A stretch of DNA of 64,000 nt, taken from Bacteroidota bacterium (lineage in GTDB: Bacteria > Bacteroidota > Bacteroidia > Chitinophagales > Saprospiraceae). Positions 50,601-59,700 of the stretch are shown in pieces (position 1 is the stretch's first letter; the number at the start of each line of letters is the position of its first letter). The position numbers were made by a program, and so were the translations under genes. Under the pieces are notes generated by a model. That model was given only the letters and a program-made list of their open reading frames with translations, did not search any database and was not told where the DNA came from. The stretch lies in assembly GCA_963169455.1 (NCBI GenBank), contig CAUJDW010000103.1, positions 124,001 to 188,000 on the forward strand. The letters are read 5' to 3'.

Positions 50601-52256
50601 TCGGCCGGTAACTATGAAGTAACGGTTATCGACGCCAACAACTGCCCGTCGCTGACCGCCCTGGGTACGGTTGAGGACCCGCCCGCCATCCAGATCGAAT
50701 TTTCGAATGTTCAGGGCGTCAGTTGTTTTGAGGGCGTCTGTGACGGCCAGGCAACGGCAGCGGCCATGTACGACGATGGCAGCGCCGGCTTGTTCAACTT
50801 CACCTGGGAGTCCGGAGAAATGACAACCGGAGCCCTCACTTCGACGGCTGCACAGTTGTGCAAGGAAGCGCAGACGGTAGTTGTGACGGACCAGAACGGC
50901 TGTTTCTCGACCGCAGAAGTGGAAATTCCCAGCCCCGGCCCCATCGACATCAATGCCAGCATTGACGACGTGAGCTGCAACGGGGCGGGTGACGGCAGCA
51001 TTACCCTGGCCCCCTTCGGAGGAACCCCGGGCTACACCTATTTCTGGCCCCATTCCGGCGAGATGGCCGCAACGGTGGGCAACCTGGCCGCCGGCGCCTA
51101 TGATGTGGAAGTAACCGACGCCAACGGCTGTCTGGAATTGCAGCAACTGGTCATCAATGAACCGGACCCGCTCATCCTCTCCCTGGATGAAAATATCAGC
51201 CAGGATGTCTCCTGTTTCGGTTTGGAAGATGGCATCATTGCCGTACTGTACAATTCCAATGATATGATCAACCAGGTGGGCCCCAGCCCATACACCTGGT
51301 CGGCCAATGTGCCCCCCGGCTCTGCTACCTCCTCTTCTCCGGTGGCTCAGAACCTGCCCGCCGGCGTTTATTCCGTCACGATCACCGACCTGGAAGGCTG
51401 CCAGGATTCCCTTTCCTTTACCATCATTGAGCCGGCGGAGATCGTGGCCGTTATACCGGACCCCGAAGACCCGCTTTGCTTTAATTCGACGACCAAAGTC
51501 TTTATCGACACCATTTACGGAGGTGTAGGCAATATGCTGAGCGACTATCAGTACATGGTGGACAATAACGGCATCCTGTTGCCGCCCAACATTCCGGCCG
51601 ATATCTTTGGCGATGGCGGCCACGAGGTCACGATTTTCGACCCGAACGGCTGTTCCACGGTTGTAGTCGTGGATATCGACCAGCCGGAAGAGATAAGGGT
51701 CACGTTCCCCGAAGATCCTTTTGTGGTGGAACTGGGGGATACGACGAGGCAGTTGCAGCCCATCATTACCCCCTTGTCGACCCAGGTGGATTCCTTCATC
51801 TGGTCGCCTGCCGATTACCTGTCCGACCCCGGGGTGCGCAACCCCTTCGTGCGCCCGCTGGAGTCGCTGGATTACGAGCTGACGGTTATCGACGTCAACG
51901 GCTGTGAAGGCGTAGGCTCCGTGTTCGTGGAACTGGACGCCAACCGCAACCTTTACATCCCCAATGCATTCTCTCCCAATGGCGACGGGGCCAACGACGA
52001 GTTTCGCATATATCCCTGCGTTGGCGTTACCAGGGTGGTTTCGGCCAATATCTTCGACCGCTGGGGCGATCTGGTCTTCCAGAGTGAGGGAGCCGACGTT
52101 GGCAGCGGCCTGTACTGCGGCAACGGGCTGGTGCTCTGGGACGGCCGGTTCAACAACGAGACGATGAACATGGGCGTTTACGTTTACGTCATCGAAGTCG
52201 AATTCCTGGATAATGTCCGCCTGGTTTACCGCGGCGATGTGTCTCTGATGCGATAG
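47610..52256 (+). CDS. Giant SprB-like repeat protein with cohesin-like domain and T9SS type B sorting domain
   Basis: This 1548-residue surface protein has a signal peptide (1-22). Residues about 315-440 look cohesin-like: GDTVCVEITVDNLVDV with QFTLEWDPAILDFIDVQN. Then come 11 SprB-like units from about 458 to 1355, each following the pattern [ST]-C-x-G-x-x-D-G-S-I...T-Y-x-W-S...G-x-Y-x-V-T-V-T-D-x-N-G-C, with a Cys pair near each end. The C-terminus (from about 1448) is the gliding motility-associated/CHU_C type: YIPNAFSPNGDGANDEF, SANIFDRWGDLVFQ, LWDGRFNNETMNMGVYVYVI, which directs secretion by T9SS type B. SprB-type proteins act as surface adhesins in gliding. No other gld or spr gene is adjacent. 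Confidence 0.92.
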   Translation: MMIRYLILSALLLLSSAIQLKAQMPRNIKIQGGPGQPAVLRAPCPDNNAGTITFDFANFVGQSNDISPDTIYLCFGDTLPIVHNGDFILNGDPNPATQAGVGYAFYDCRPTIDGPDIATVVSDPCVNQTSPLVFGGFSLPQGPDGIWLANENINGNLNLVNSGFHQEAFNMGVSAPIQLWFAPITIDNFFVQGYENGGPCVSVSTGEAFSVVYLEPVQVTATDPAAGAGLQGTFTVEGGLPEFAPATTYSNITLTQLSGEPITGTVQTANPGHGDVVQYTVPRPGFYELVVEDGKSCAALDTLTMPVLFSSSTVNGAPGDTVCVEITVDNLVDVTNIQFTLEWDPAILDFIDVQNLSTGLPALDDGSFNTAQTGSGLLPFAWLDFLGSSNTLPDGSVLFEVCFEVIGGLGQSSPVDFTNDPTIIQVGNALNDPSNYPFELNPGQVNVTNAILLSEAVADSVSCAGLDDGSITLTVSGGLAPYTFTWNTFPPTGPENGPFTIAASGGSNTINNLGAGNYRLLIADSEVPANRDTIIIEVFEGIELGVNIFGQSPTCNGASDGSVTAQVTVGGVIQPNPEPLFTFSWSTTPLDVSVLQNVPSGTYAVTVTDANGCFATASGTLSQPAPLQLLAANTFITNATCTGSEDGSITVGATGGSSNAGNYTYAWSGGLGTIVAATSTVANLNPGMYSVTVTDNNGCTLTRSFTVAAVKTLSINALVTDITCFGANDGQIAASGSASGAPPFGAFTYSWSNAQSTSTITNLGPGAYILTLTDSDPAGCQAVDTFQVAEPAQLVVQSLEIINETCQSGGGDGSITIGVSGGTYPYSYDWSNGQADSIAINLVEGSYTVDVEDANGCTAQAAFPITAPTPPSIDQLDNDTLNCAGDANGSLTVVASPGGAAISSYNWSNSASGPTISNLAPGIYVVTVTAVDGCFSVDTAAVIAPAPLALDSIVSVSPNCPGDDNGQLIVFVSGGTAPYTYNWPGQAPSMNNLLPGLSAGNYEVTVIDANNCPSLTALGTVEDPPAIQIEFSNVQGVSCFEGVCDGQATAAAMYDDGSAGLFNFTWESGEMTTGALTSTAAQLCKEAQTVVVTDQNGCFSTAEVEIPSPGPIDINASIDDVSCNGAGDGSITLAPFGGTPGYTYFWPHSGEMAATVGNLAAGAYDVEVTDANGCLELQQLVINEPDPLILSLDENISQDVSCFGLEDGIIAVLYNSNDMINQVGPSPYTWSANVPPGSATSSSPVAQNLPAGVYSVTITDLEGCQDSLSFTIIEPAEIVAVIPDPEDPLCFNSTTKVFIDTIYGGVGNMLSDYQYMVDNNGILLPPNIPADIFGDGGHEVTIFDPNGCSTVVVVDIDQPEEIRVTFPEDPFVVELGDTTRQLQPIITPLSTQVDSFIWSPADYLSDPGVRNPFVRPLESLDYELTVIDVNGCEGVGSVFVELDANRNLYIPNAFSPNGDGANDEFRIYPCVGVTRVVSANIFDRWGDLVFQSEGADVGSGLYCGNGLVLWDGRFNNETMNMGVYVYVIEVEFLDNVRLVYRGDVSLMR

Positions 52257-52691
52257 GGGCAGGCCTCTGCGAGGCGCTGGAAAGCCGCTTCCGGGTGAAT
52301 TCCGGGAGCGGCTTTTCTGTTGGGGGCGCCTGGGGTAAGGTAAAAGTGGCGAGGTTGAAGTACACCCTTTACCGACCCCTTCCGGGAAAAGAGAATATGG
52401 AAAAACCGCTGGATTTTTTAAAACAAATGTTTTATTTTTGTGTGGCTTAAAACAAATGATTAGCTGATTCCGCTCCGGAAATAATCCGGCGCCCTGCGGC
52501 GTTAAGTTAATCTTAAAAAAACGAAACTATTTAGGTTTCCTTTGCGGCAATCCGGAACGCGGGCCTGTGGCCTGCGACACGTGCAAGGCCCTCCAAAGGC
52601 TCACTGATTATCATTTCGCGGGCCACAGGCCCGCGTTTCAGCCTAAATAGTTACAAGAAACAGTCATTTTTGCGCAAATAAGGATCAGGAT
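52257..52691. other. Intergenic region between the SprB-like gene and the penicillin-binding protein
   Basis: This 435-base gap has no gene. Its first half is AT-rich around 52410-52460 with no recognised promoter. The second half holds the nested inverted-repeat element at 52525-52652 (separate entry). After it, CATTTTTG (about 52664-52671) is one mismatch from the -7 box and may drive the penicillin-binding protein. Confidence 0.5.
52525..52652. repeat. Nested inverted-repeat element (MITE/REP-like) before the PBP gene
   Basis: Outer arms AACTATTTAGG (52525-52535) and CCTAAATAGTT (52642-52652) are perfect complements of 11 bases. Inside them a 17-base perfect pair lies at 52556-52572 (core GCGGGCCTGTGGCC) and 52621-52637, with a 48-base centre. 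The two pairs are offset: 20 bases separate outer and inner arms on the left, 6 on the right. The overall 128-base unit resembles a small transposon-like or REP-type element. The right side abuts the putative PBP promoter. Confidence 0.6.
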
Positions 52692-55304
52692 ATGAAAATC
52701 CAGTGGAACGCGGCCTATTTCCGAAAACTGCTTGAACCGCTTCGTCGGAGGATGTCATCCCTTGGGAGTAAAGTACAGGCCTATTACGGGCAGCGGCCCC
52801 GCTGGCTGGTGGCTATTCACCTATCTGCGGGTTTGGCTGTTTTGGGTTTCCTGTTGCTCTTCACTACGGCCCTGCTGGTTTACACCGGTGCGCTGGGGGC
52901 TCTGCCTGGCTATCCCGAATTGCGCGACATTAAGAACTACAACGCTTCCGAGGTGTATGCCGAAGGCGGGGCGCTTCTGGGCAAATACTATATCGAGAAC
53001 CGGATCAACGCCGATTTTGAAGAGATATCCCCCGACCTCATCAACGCCCTGGTGGCTACCGAGGATGCCCGCTTTTTCGAGCATGGCGGCATAGACCTGC
53101 GCGCCGCCCTGCGCGTGGTGGTCAAGTCCCTGCTATTGTCCGATGAATCATCCGGCGGCGGCAGCACGCTGAGCCAGCAATTGGCCAAAAACCTTTATCC
53201 CCGGCGCGATTATGCTGTGTTGTCCATGCTGGTGAACAAGATGCGGGAGATGATGATCGCGCGGCGGCTGGAAAAAGTTTATTCCAAGGAAGAGCTGCTC
53301 AACCTCTATCTGAACACGGTTTCCTTTAGCGAGAACATATTCGGGATCAAGGTGGCGTCCCAGCGCTTCTTCAATAAAGCCCCCGGCCAACTGGCTGCCG
53401 AAGAGGCCGCCGTGCTGGTGGGCATGCTGAAGGCGACGACCTACTACAGCCCGGTGCGTTATCCTGAGCGTGCGGCGGAACGGCGCAACGTCGTACTGGG
53501 GCAGATGGCGCGCTACGGTTACCTGAGTGAGGCGGAACGCGACTCATTGCAGGCCCTGCCTCTTAAAGTCAGTTACTATCCGGAGGGCAACAACCAGGGC
53601 CTGGCCACCTATTTCCGCGAACAACTTCGCCTGGAACTGGAGGAGATACTCGAGGACTACACCAAACCCGACGGTACGCCCTACAACCTCTATACCGATG
53701 GCCTGAAAATTTACACCACCATCGACGCCCGCCTGCAGCAATACGCCGAAGAGGCCATGCGCACCCACATGGCCAAACTGCAACAGGCCTTCGACAAGGA
53801 ATGGCGCAAGGGCCGGCCCTGGGGCAGCGACGAGCTGGTGCAGCGCCAGGTGAAGGAATCGGAGCGGTATAAAAAACTTAAGGAAAAGGGCCTGGCGGAA
53901 GAAGCCATTGCGAAGATATTTGAAACTCCGGTTCCGATGACGGTCTTTACCTGGGATGGGGGAGAGGAAGAACGGGAAATGAGCCCTCTGGATTCGGTGC
54001 GTTATTACCTGAGCATCCTGAATGCCGGCTTTCTGGCCATCGACCCTTCCACCGGGCTGATCAAGGCCTGGGTAGGGGGCATCGACCATAAGTATTTCAA
54101 ATATGACCACGTGTACGCCCGCCGGCAGGTGGGCTCTACCTTCAAGCCCATCGTTTACGCCACCGCCCTCCAGAGCGGCATCATGCCCTGTGAATACTTT
54201 TACAACCGGCAGGCGGTGTACAGCAAATATGACAACTGGGAGCCCAGCAACTCCGACGGGAAATACGGTGGCGTCTATTCGCTGGAAGGCGCGCTGAGCC
54301 ATTCGGTCAATACCGTGGCCGCCGGGCTCATAATGCGCACCGGCATCGATTCGGTGCGCCAGCTGGCCAAGGCTATGGGCATTACCAGTTATGTACCGAA
54401 AGCGCCCGCCATTGCCCTGGGCGCCGTCGAAGCATCCCTCTACGAGATGGTGACGGTTTACGGAACCCTGGCCAACCGGGGCAGCCGGCCGGAACTGCAC
54501 TACCTCGACCGCATCGAAACCGCTGAGGGCGAGGTGCTGGCGGCCTTCAAACGCCCCAACCCCAACCGTTTTCCCAGGGTTCTCGAAACCGATCAGGCCG
54601 ATATGATGATCAAAATGATGGAAGCAGTCGTGGACAGCGGCACGGCCCGCCGCCTGCGTTATGAATTCGGGTTGTACAACGAACTGGCCGGCAAAACGGG
54701 CACCACCCAGAACCACTCCGACGGCTGGTTTATCGGCTACAATCCGAAGATCGTAGCAGGGGTTTGGGTAGGCGCCGAGTGGCCGCAGGTGCGCTTCCGG
54801 TCTATGAGCCTTGGACAGGGTTCCAATTCAGCCCTGCCGATCTTCGGCCATTTCATGCGCAGGCTATATCGCGACGGGCACTTCAAATCCATCCGCTACG
54901 CGCGGTTCCAACCGCCCTCCGACACGGTAATGGCGCTCATGCAATGCCCCCCCTTCCTGGAAGAGATGCCTATACTGGCCGGATACCAGGACGGCTATTA
55001 TTACTTTGAAGACACCCGCAGCCTGCTGGAGCGCCTGCTCAACCAGCCCTATACCGATGAGGACGGGCGGGTGGTCAATGTCCCGCCCCGCTACCCCGAT
55101 GAGACGGATGAGGAATACGTGCAGCGCATCCTGGAATACCAGCAGCGCCTGGGCCGGCGAGACGAACGCCGGGAAAAACGCAGGGAATTCTGGAATAAGC
55201 TGCTCTTCGGAAAGGACAAGCAGCAACCTCCGAACGGCCAGCAACCGGAGGAACAACCATCTTCAGGTTACAAGTATTTTGAACGCAGCGGCGATGGGGG
55301 CTGA
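52692..55304 (+). CDS. Class A penicillin-binding protein (PBP1a type)
   Basis: This 870-residue bifunctional enzyme polymerises and cross-links peptidoglycan. One membrane helix is at about residues 41-68. The GT51 glycosyltransferase shows ATEDARFFEHGGIDLRA with its catalytic Glu, then GGSTLSQQLAKNLY and RRLEKVYSKEELLNLYLN. The transpeptidase has the three motifs: Ser482-x-x-Lys485 (STFK), Ser538-Val-Asn540 (SVN) and Lys668-Thr-Gly670 (AGKTGTTQNHSDGWF), with the nucleophile at Ser482. A C-terminal Lys/Arg/Gln-rich tail follows. It is a complete enzyme of usual length. The start ATG 52692 gives a short basic cytoplasmic leader. No other cell-wall gene is adjacent. Confidence 0.95.
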   Translation: MKIQWNAAYFRKLLEPLRRRMSSLGSKVQAYYGQRPRWLVAIHLSAGLAVLGFLLLFTTALLVYTGALGALPGYPELRDIKNYNASEVYAEGGALLGKYYIENRINADFEEISPDLINALVATEDARFFEHGGIDLRAALRVVVKSLLLSDESSGGGSTLSQQLAKNLYPRRDYAVLSMLVNKMREMMIARRLEKVYSKEELLNLYLNTVSFSENIFGIKVASQRFFNKAPGQLAAEEAAVLVGMLKATTYYSPVRYPERAAERRNVVLGQMARYGYLSEAERDSLQALPLKVSYYPEGNNQGLATYFREQLRLELEEILEDYTKPDGTPYNLYTDGLKIYTTIDARLQQYAEEAMRTHMAKLQQAFDKEWRKGRPWGSDELVQRQVKESERYKKLKEKGLAEEAIAKIFETPVPMTVFTWDGGEEEREMSPLDSVRYYLSILNAGFLAIDPSTGLIKAWVGGIDHKYFKYDHVYARRQVGSTFKPIVYATALQSGIMPCEYFYNRQAVYSKYDNWEPSNSDGKYGGVYSLEGALSHSVNTVAAGLIMRTGIDSVRQLAKAMGITSYVPKAPAIALGAVEASLYEMVTVYGTLANRGSRPELHYLDRIETAEGEVLAAFKRPNPNRFPRVLETDQADMMIKMMEAVVDSGTARRLRYEFGLYNELAGKTGTTQNHSDGWFIGYNPKIVAGVWVGAEWPQVRFRSMSLGQGSNSALPIFGHFMRRLYRDGHFKSIRYARFQPPSDTVMALMQCPPFLEEMPILAGYQDGYYYFEDTRSLLERLLNQPYTDEDGRVVNVPPRYPDETDEEYVQRILEYQQRLGRRDERREKRREFWNKLLFGKDKQQPPNGQQPEEQPSSGYKYFERSGDGG

Positions 55305-55381
55305 GCGCAAGGCCCTGGTGCAGTAGAGAGCTTTCTGGCAGCACGGTTTGCCCGGGAAGTGGGTTCACCTCGTCTCCCCCT

Positions 55382-55405
55382 CACCCAGTCACCCAGTCTC
55401 CCCGT
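55382..55405. repeat. Octamer repeats CACCCAGT between the PBP gene and the next gene
   Basis: CACCCAGT occurs at 55382-55389 and 55390-55397, then CTCCCCGT at 55398-55405, a 3-unit 8-base run in the 128-base gap between convergent genes. It is a simple intergenic repeat with no visible coding role. Confidence 0.5.
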
Positions 55406-55432
55406 GCGGCGCCTCGCCACCCTTTTCAGCGC

Positions 55433-55942
55433 TTATCGCTCCACTTCCGTCACCAGTTTCCAGATGTATTCCTGCATGCGCTCGAATGGAGCGGGCGCAT
55501 TGCCCCGGCCCGGCTGGCTGTGGTAAGCCACCGATTTTTCCCGCCCGTCCGCTTTGATGCGGAGGTTGTACTCGTAGCCAGGCCGGGAATCCGGCGCGCC
55601 GTAGGAGTCTTCCGGCAGGTAGAGGAAATCGCTGCTGCTGATCATCTCCTTCAGGGCGTTGAGCTGATGGCCATTCAGGGGGATGCCGTCGGCGACAAGT
55701 TGTTGGGAGGCGCCGGCCGGAGTGGCGATATATGGGCGGCTTTCGTCGTAGTGGTATTTTTTGGAAATATGCGTCAACTTGCCTTCCTGAATGATGACTT
55801 CATCGCGGGGGGTGGTGTAATGAAGCAGGATATCCATGCCCGGCCTGGCTGCCGGAGCATGCAGAGATTGAAAAGCCAGTGGTTGGGCGTTGATTTGGAT
55901 GCAAAAAAAGATCAGAATGGCCAATACAGGGAGTTTTTTCAT
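55433..55942 (-). CDS. Secreted hypothetical protein, 169 residues
   Basis: This protein is not recognised. A clear signal peptide (MKKLPVLAILIFFCIQINAQ) is followed by a mature part of about 150 residues with mixed strands and helices: GMDILLHYTTPRDEVIIQEG, LNGHQLNALKEMISSSDFLY and ERMQEYIWKLVTEVER. No Cys pair, lipobox or sorting domain is present, so it is probably periplasmic. ATG 55942 is the start. The gene is convergent with the penicillin-binding protein and divergent from dcd. Its frame is supported by the export signal and normal codon use. Confidence 0.7.
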   Translation of the reverse strand: MKKLPVLAILIFFCIQINAQPLAFQSLHAPAARPGMDILLHYTTPRDEVIIQEGKLTHISKKYHYDESRPYIATPAGASQQLVADGIPLNGHQLNALKEMISSSDFLYLPEDSYGAPDSRPGYEYNLRIKADGREKSVAYHSQPGRGNAPAPFERMQEYIWKLVTEVER

Positions 55943-56008
55943 AACAGATTTGTGTTTTTTGCATGTATTAACGCAAAGCCCCCTCGAAAAAATTGTACGG
56001 AAAATAAA

Positions 56009-56016
56009 TAACTTTG
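56009..56016 (+). promoter_or_regulatory. -7 box TAACTTTG for dcd
   Basis: TAACTTTG is an exact TAnnTTTG match, only 21 bases before the ATG at 56038, so the leader would be about 15 bases. Confidence 0.55.
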
Positions 56017-56037
56017 CGCCCTCAAAACCTGGCGCAC

Positions 56038-56574
56038 ATGATCCTGTCGGACAAGAAGATAATGGAAGGCATAGAAAATGGGGAGATTGTCATTGAACCA
56101 TTCCGGCCCGAATGCCTGGGCACCAACTCTTACGACGTTCACCTCGGCAAATGGCTCGCCATCTATAAGGACCACATCCTGGATGCGCGCAGGCATAACC
56201 CCATCGAATACATTGAGATACCGGAGCACGGCTTTGTCCTTCATCCCAGCACCTTATACCTCGGCGTCACGGAAGAATATACCGAAACGCATCAGGCCGT
56301 GCCCTTCCTGGAGGGCAAATCCAGCGTTGGCCGCCTGGGTATCGACATCCACGCCACGGCCGGGAAAGGCGACGTAGGCTTCTGCAACACCTGGACGCTG
56401 GAGATATCCTGCACACACCCCGTGCGGGTTTACGCCGGCATGCCCATCGGCCAGCTCATCTACTTCAGGGTCGATGGTGAGATCAGGAACTACTACAACC
56501 AGAAGCGGGACGCCAAGTACAACCAGCGCACCGACAAACCGGTGGAGAGCATGATGTGGAAGAACAAGTTCTGA
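56038..56574 (+). CDS. dcd: dCTP deaminase
   Basis: This 178-residue enzyme deaminates dCTP to dUTP, a source of dTMP precursors. The start is ATG 56038 (MILSDKKIMEGIENGEIVIE); an in-frame codon at 56014 is discounted because it lies in the predicted promoter region. Hallmarks are NSYDVHLGKWL, FLEGKSSVGRLGIDIHATAG (with the catalytic Glu in this family) and GFCNTWTLEI, then PVRVYAGMPIGQLIYF. Length is typical. A bifunctional deaminase-dUTPase is less likely but not excluded by sequence alone. The promoter box lies immediately upstream and the gene stands alone. Confidence 0.92.
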   Translation: MILSDKKIMEGIENGEIVIEPFRPECLGTNSYDVHLGKWLAIYKDHILDARRHNPIEYIEIPEHGFVLHPSTLYLGVTEEYTETHQAVPFLEGKSSVGRLGIDIHATAGKGDVGFCNTWTLEISCTHPVRVYAGMPIGQLIYFRVDGEIRNYYNQKRDAKYNQRTDKPVESMMWKNKF

Positions 56575-56738
56575 TGTAATCACCTCCCTCCCTTGCCCGC
56601 ATTTCCGGACGTGCTGTTTTTTTTTGCCGGAAAGCATCAAATCCGGCGAAAGCCCGTATAACAAAAGCCAAAAGCCCTGAGAACAAACTTTTGGCCAAAA
56701 CGTCCTATATTAGTAGCTAACAAATACATAGTCCCAAA

Positions 56739-59700
56739 ATGAAAAAACATGCTATGCTCCTGCAGGCCTTGCTGGCCTCCCTGCCTGTCCTGCTGTTCAG
56801 TCAAAATTTCGATCCCGGTTTCAAGCCCTTCGTTACCCGTCCCGGGCAGATGGAAAAGCTGGCCATACTGCCTGACGGGCGCTTCGTAGCCGCCGGCAAT
56901 TTCACCTTCGCCAACCGGGTGCAGCAGGCCAATATTGCCCGTTTTCAGCCCAACGGCGCGCTCGATGCTTCCTTCCAGCCGGAGCTGGCCGATTTCTCCA
57001 TCATGGCCATGGTGGTGCAACCCGATGGCAAAGTGCTGGTTGGCGGCCGCCACACGGGTGAGGGGGCGCCCGAGGGCATAACCGTTCTGCGCCTGAATGC
57101 CAACGGCAGCCTGGACAACGGTTTTCAGGCCGGTTTTGCTCCTGACGGCAACTTTGCAGCCCTGGCGCTGGAGGGCAATGGCAACATCATGGTTGGAGGG
57201 GCCTTTACCAGTTTTGCAGGGCAGGCGGCGCAGGGGGTTGTGCGCCTCAGCCCCGCCGGCGGGCTGCTTCAGGTAATCCCGCTCAACGCTCCCGGCCCTG
57301 TTTTCGTCAGCAGCCTGTTCGTTCAGGCCAACGGCCGGTTCCTGGTGGGGGGCAGTTTTAACGACCAGGGTTACCTCAGCTATCACGAAGTGAGTGGCGC
57401 GCCCGTCGCCGGCTTCAATTTTTCCATTACCCTGCCCGGCACTACCAATATCCTCACCGGCATTCGCAAAGTCACGCAGGACAACCTCGGGCGCATCGTT
57501 TTCAGCACCGGCACCTTCCTCATTCGCTATGCGGTTGCCGTCCTCCATACCGATGGCAGCTATGCCGGCTGGAACTACGTATATGGCATCCCGATGGATA
57601 TTGCGATCGATTTTAACAACACCATTTATGTGGCTGGCGATTTCGGGAACGTCAGCGCCGTACATGCCTTCAACCCCGATACGGGCCTGTCGCCCTACAG
57701 TGCGGGCAGCGGCGCCGACGGGCTGGTCAGGCAGGTCGTGCGGCATCCCAACGGGGGATTCCTCATCGGCGGTGATTTCAGCGCCTTCAACGGGCAGCCG
57801 GCTCTCAGCCTGGAGCGCCTGACGGCCAGCGGGCTACCGGTTACGGGCTTCAACCCCAGCCTCGAACGCGCCGGGCTGGTGCGCACGATGCTGCGCAGCG
57901 GCGCCGACAAACTTTTCATCGGCGGCGATTTTGCCATGATCGGCGATGTGCACAGCCCCAACCTGGGGCGCGTACTGCTGGCCGACGGCTCGGCCGATAC
58001 TACCTTTGTCAACCCGGGGATCAGCTACCGCAACATCGTCAATTCCCTGGCCCTCGACAACCAGGGCCGCCTCCTGGCCGCCGGAACCAACCAGGATAAC
58101 GCCAACGAAATACACGAATGCCCGGTCATGCGCCTGCTGCCCGGCGGGGCCTTCGACCCGGCTTTCCAACCCGACCCGGGCGCCTACCCCATAGGCAGGC
58201 TGCGCAAGGCCATGCCCATGCCCAACGGGCGCATTCTCATCGCAGGTGACTTCAATATCTTCAGCCCCAACATCATCGCTTCCAAAGCCGCCCTTTACAA
58301 TGCCAACGGAACCCTCAACGAGGCCTTTTCCGGCCGGATCCAGGCTGGCGGCGTCTGGGATGTCTTTACCCAGGCCGATGGCAGGATACTCATCGGCGGT
58401 ACAAACATCAGCTATGACGGCTCTGCGCCGGCCCATATCATTCGTTTGTATCCCACACTTAACAGGGACTTCAGCTTCCAGGCTCCGCCGGAGGTGGATT
58501 GCGACGGGAACTGCCGCTTCACCTTTACCGAACAGCCCGACGGCCGCATCCTGGCCGGCGGCGCATTCCTGCTGTCCGGCTCCGGCCACCCCACGCCTTT
58601 CGGCATCATCCGTTTGATGGCCAACGGGGCGCTCGACGAGGATTTCAACATGGCGGCCAGCTTCAGCCCCAGTGAGCCTTACACCGATGGAGAAGCCCGC
58701 AACCTCCGGCTCTTCCCCGACGGCCGCATTCTGGCCGTGGGCCTTTTCGACTCGCTGGGTACAACGCCGGCCAGAGGCATATACATTCTGGGGCCCGACG
58801 GCACGCCCGAAGACAACATGGGGATGCTTTCCTTCCCCCTGCAACTCGTGCTCGACGCCATCGTCCTGAGCAATGAATCCTTCCTGATCGGCGGCTTCCT
58901 GTTCGATGAGAATGAGCCGGGCCATACGGCCCTGGCCAGGGTGGGCATGGCCCCGGTTTCCATACCCCATATCGCCGGTTTTATCGCCACCAATTTCGGC
59001 AGCCCCATGCCTTATGTGGAGCTGAGCATCACCGGCCAGCCCGGCGCCAATGTGCTGACCGAAACCAGCGGGGCGTACTACTGGGGCGGCCCCTTGCCCG
59101 GAAACAATTACACCATCACGCCAATGATGGATTTTTACCATGGCAACGGCGTCACTACGGCCGACCTCATTCTCATCAACCGCCACATACTGGGGGTGGA
59201 GCCGATACAGGATCCCTACCTGCTCATCGCTGCCGACGTCAACCGCTCCCAAACCATCAGCAACCTCGACCTTATTGCCATACAGCGGCTCATTATCGGC
59301 ATCTCGGAGACTTTTGCCAACAACACAAGTTATCGATTTGTGGATGCAGCCTATGTGTTCCCGCAACCCACCAACCCATGGGCCCAGCAATTTCCGGAAG
59401 CCATCACCCTGAACGGCCTGCCGCCGGATGGCGTCGATGACGCCGATTTCGTCGGGGTCAAGATCGGCGACCTGAACGGCGACGCGGCGGCGCCCATGCA
59501 GCCAGCCAGCACGCGCGCCGCCTTCAGCCTTCTGGCCCCGGATGCCCTGCTGGAAGCGGGCGCCGCTGTGGCCGTACCCATCCATCTGTCTGATGCCGAA
59601 ACATTTGCCGGTTGCCAGTTCACCCTGCAATTTGACCCTTCCGCACTTTCGTTCGAGGGGCTGGATTATGGCCTGGCCGGCGAGCCCTGCTTCGGCTGGC

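Noticed and set aside
47610-52256. Long antisense open frames across the SprB-like gene
   Set aside because: They mirror the GC-rich third positions of the plus-strand gene; the plus-strand product has clear SprB and CHU_C motifs.
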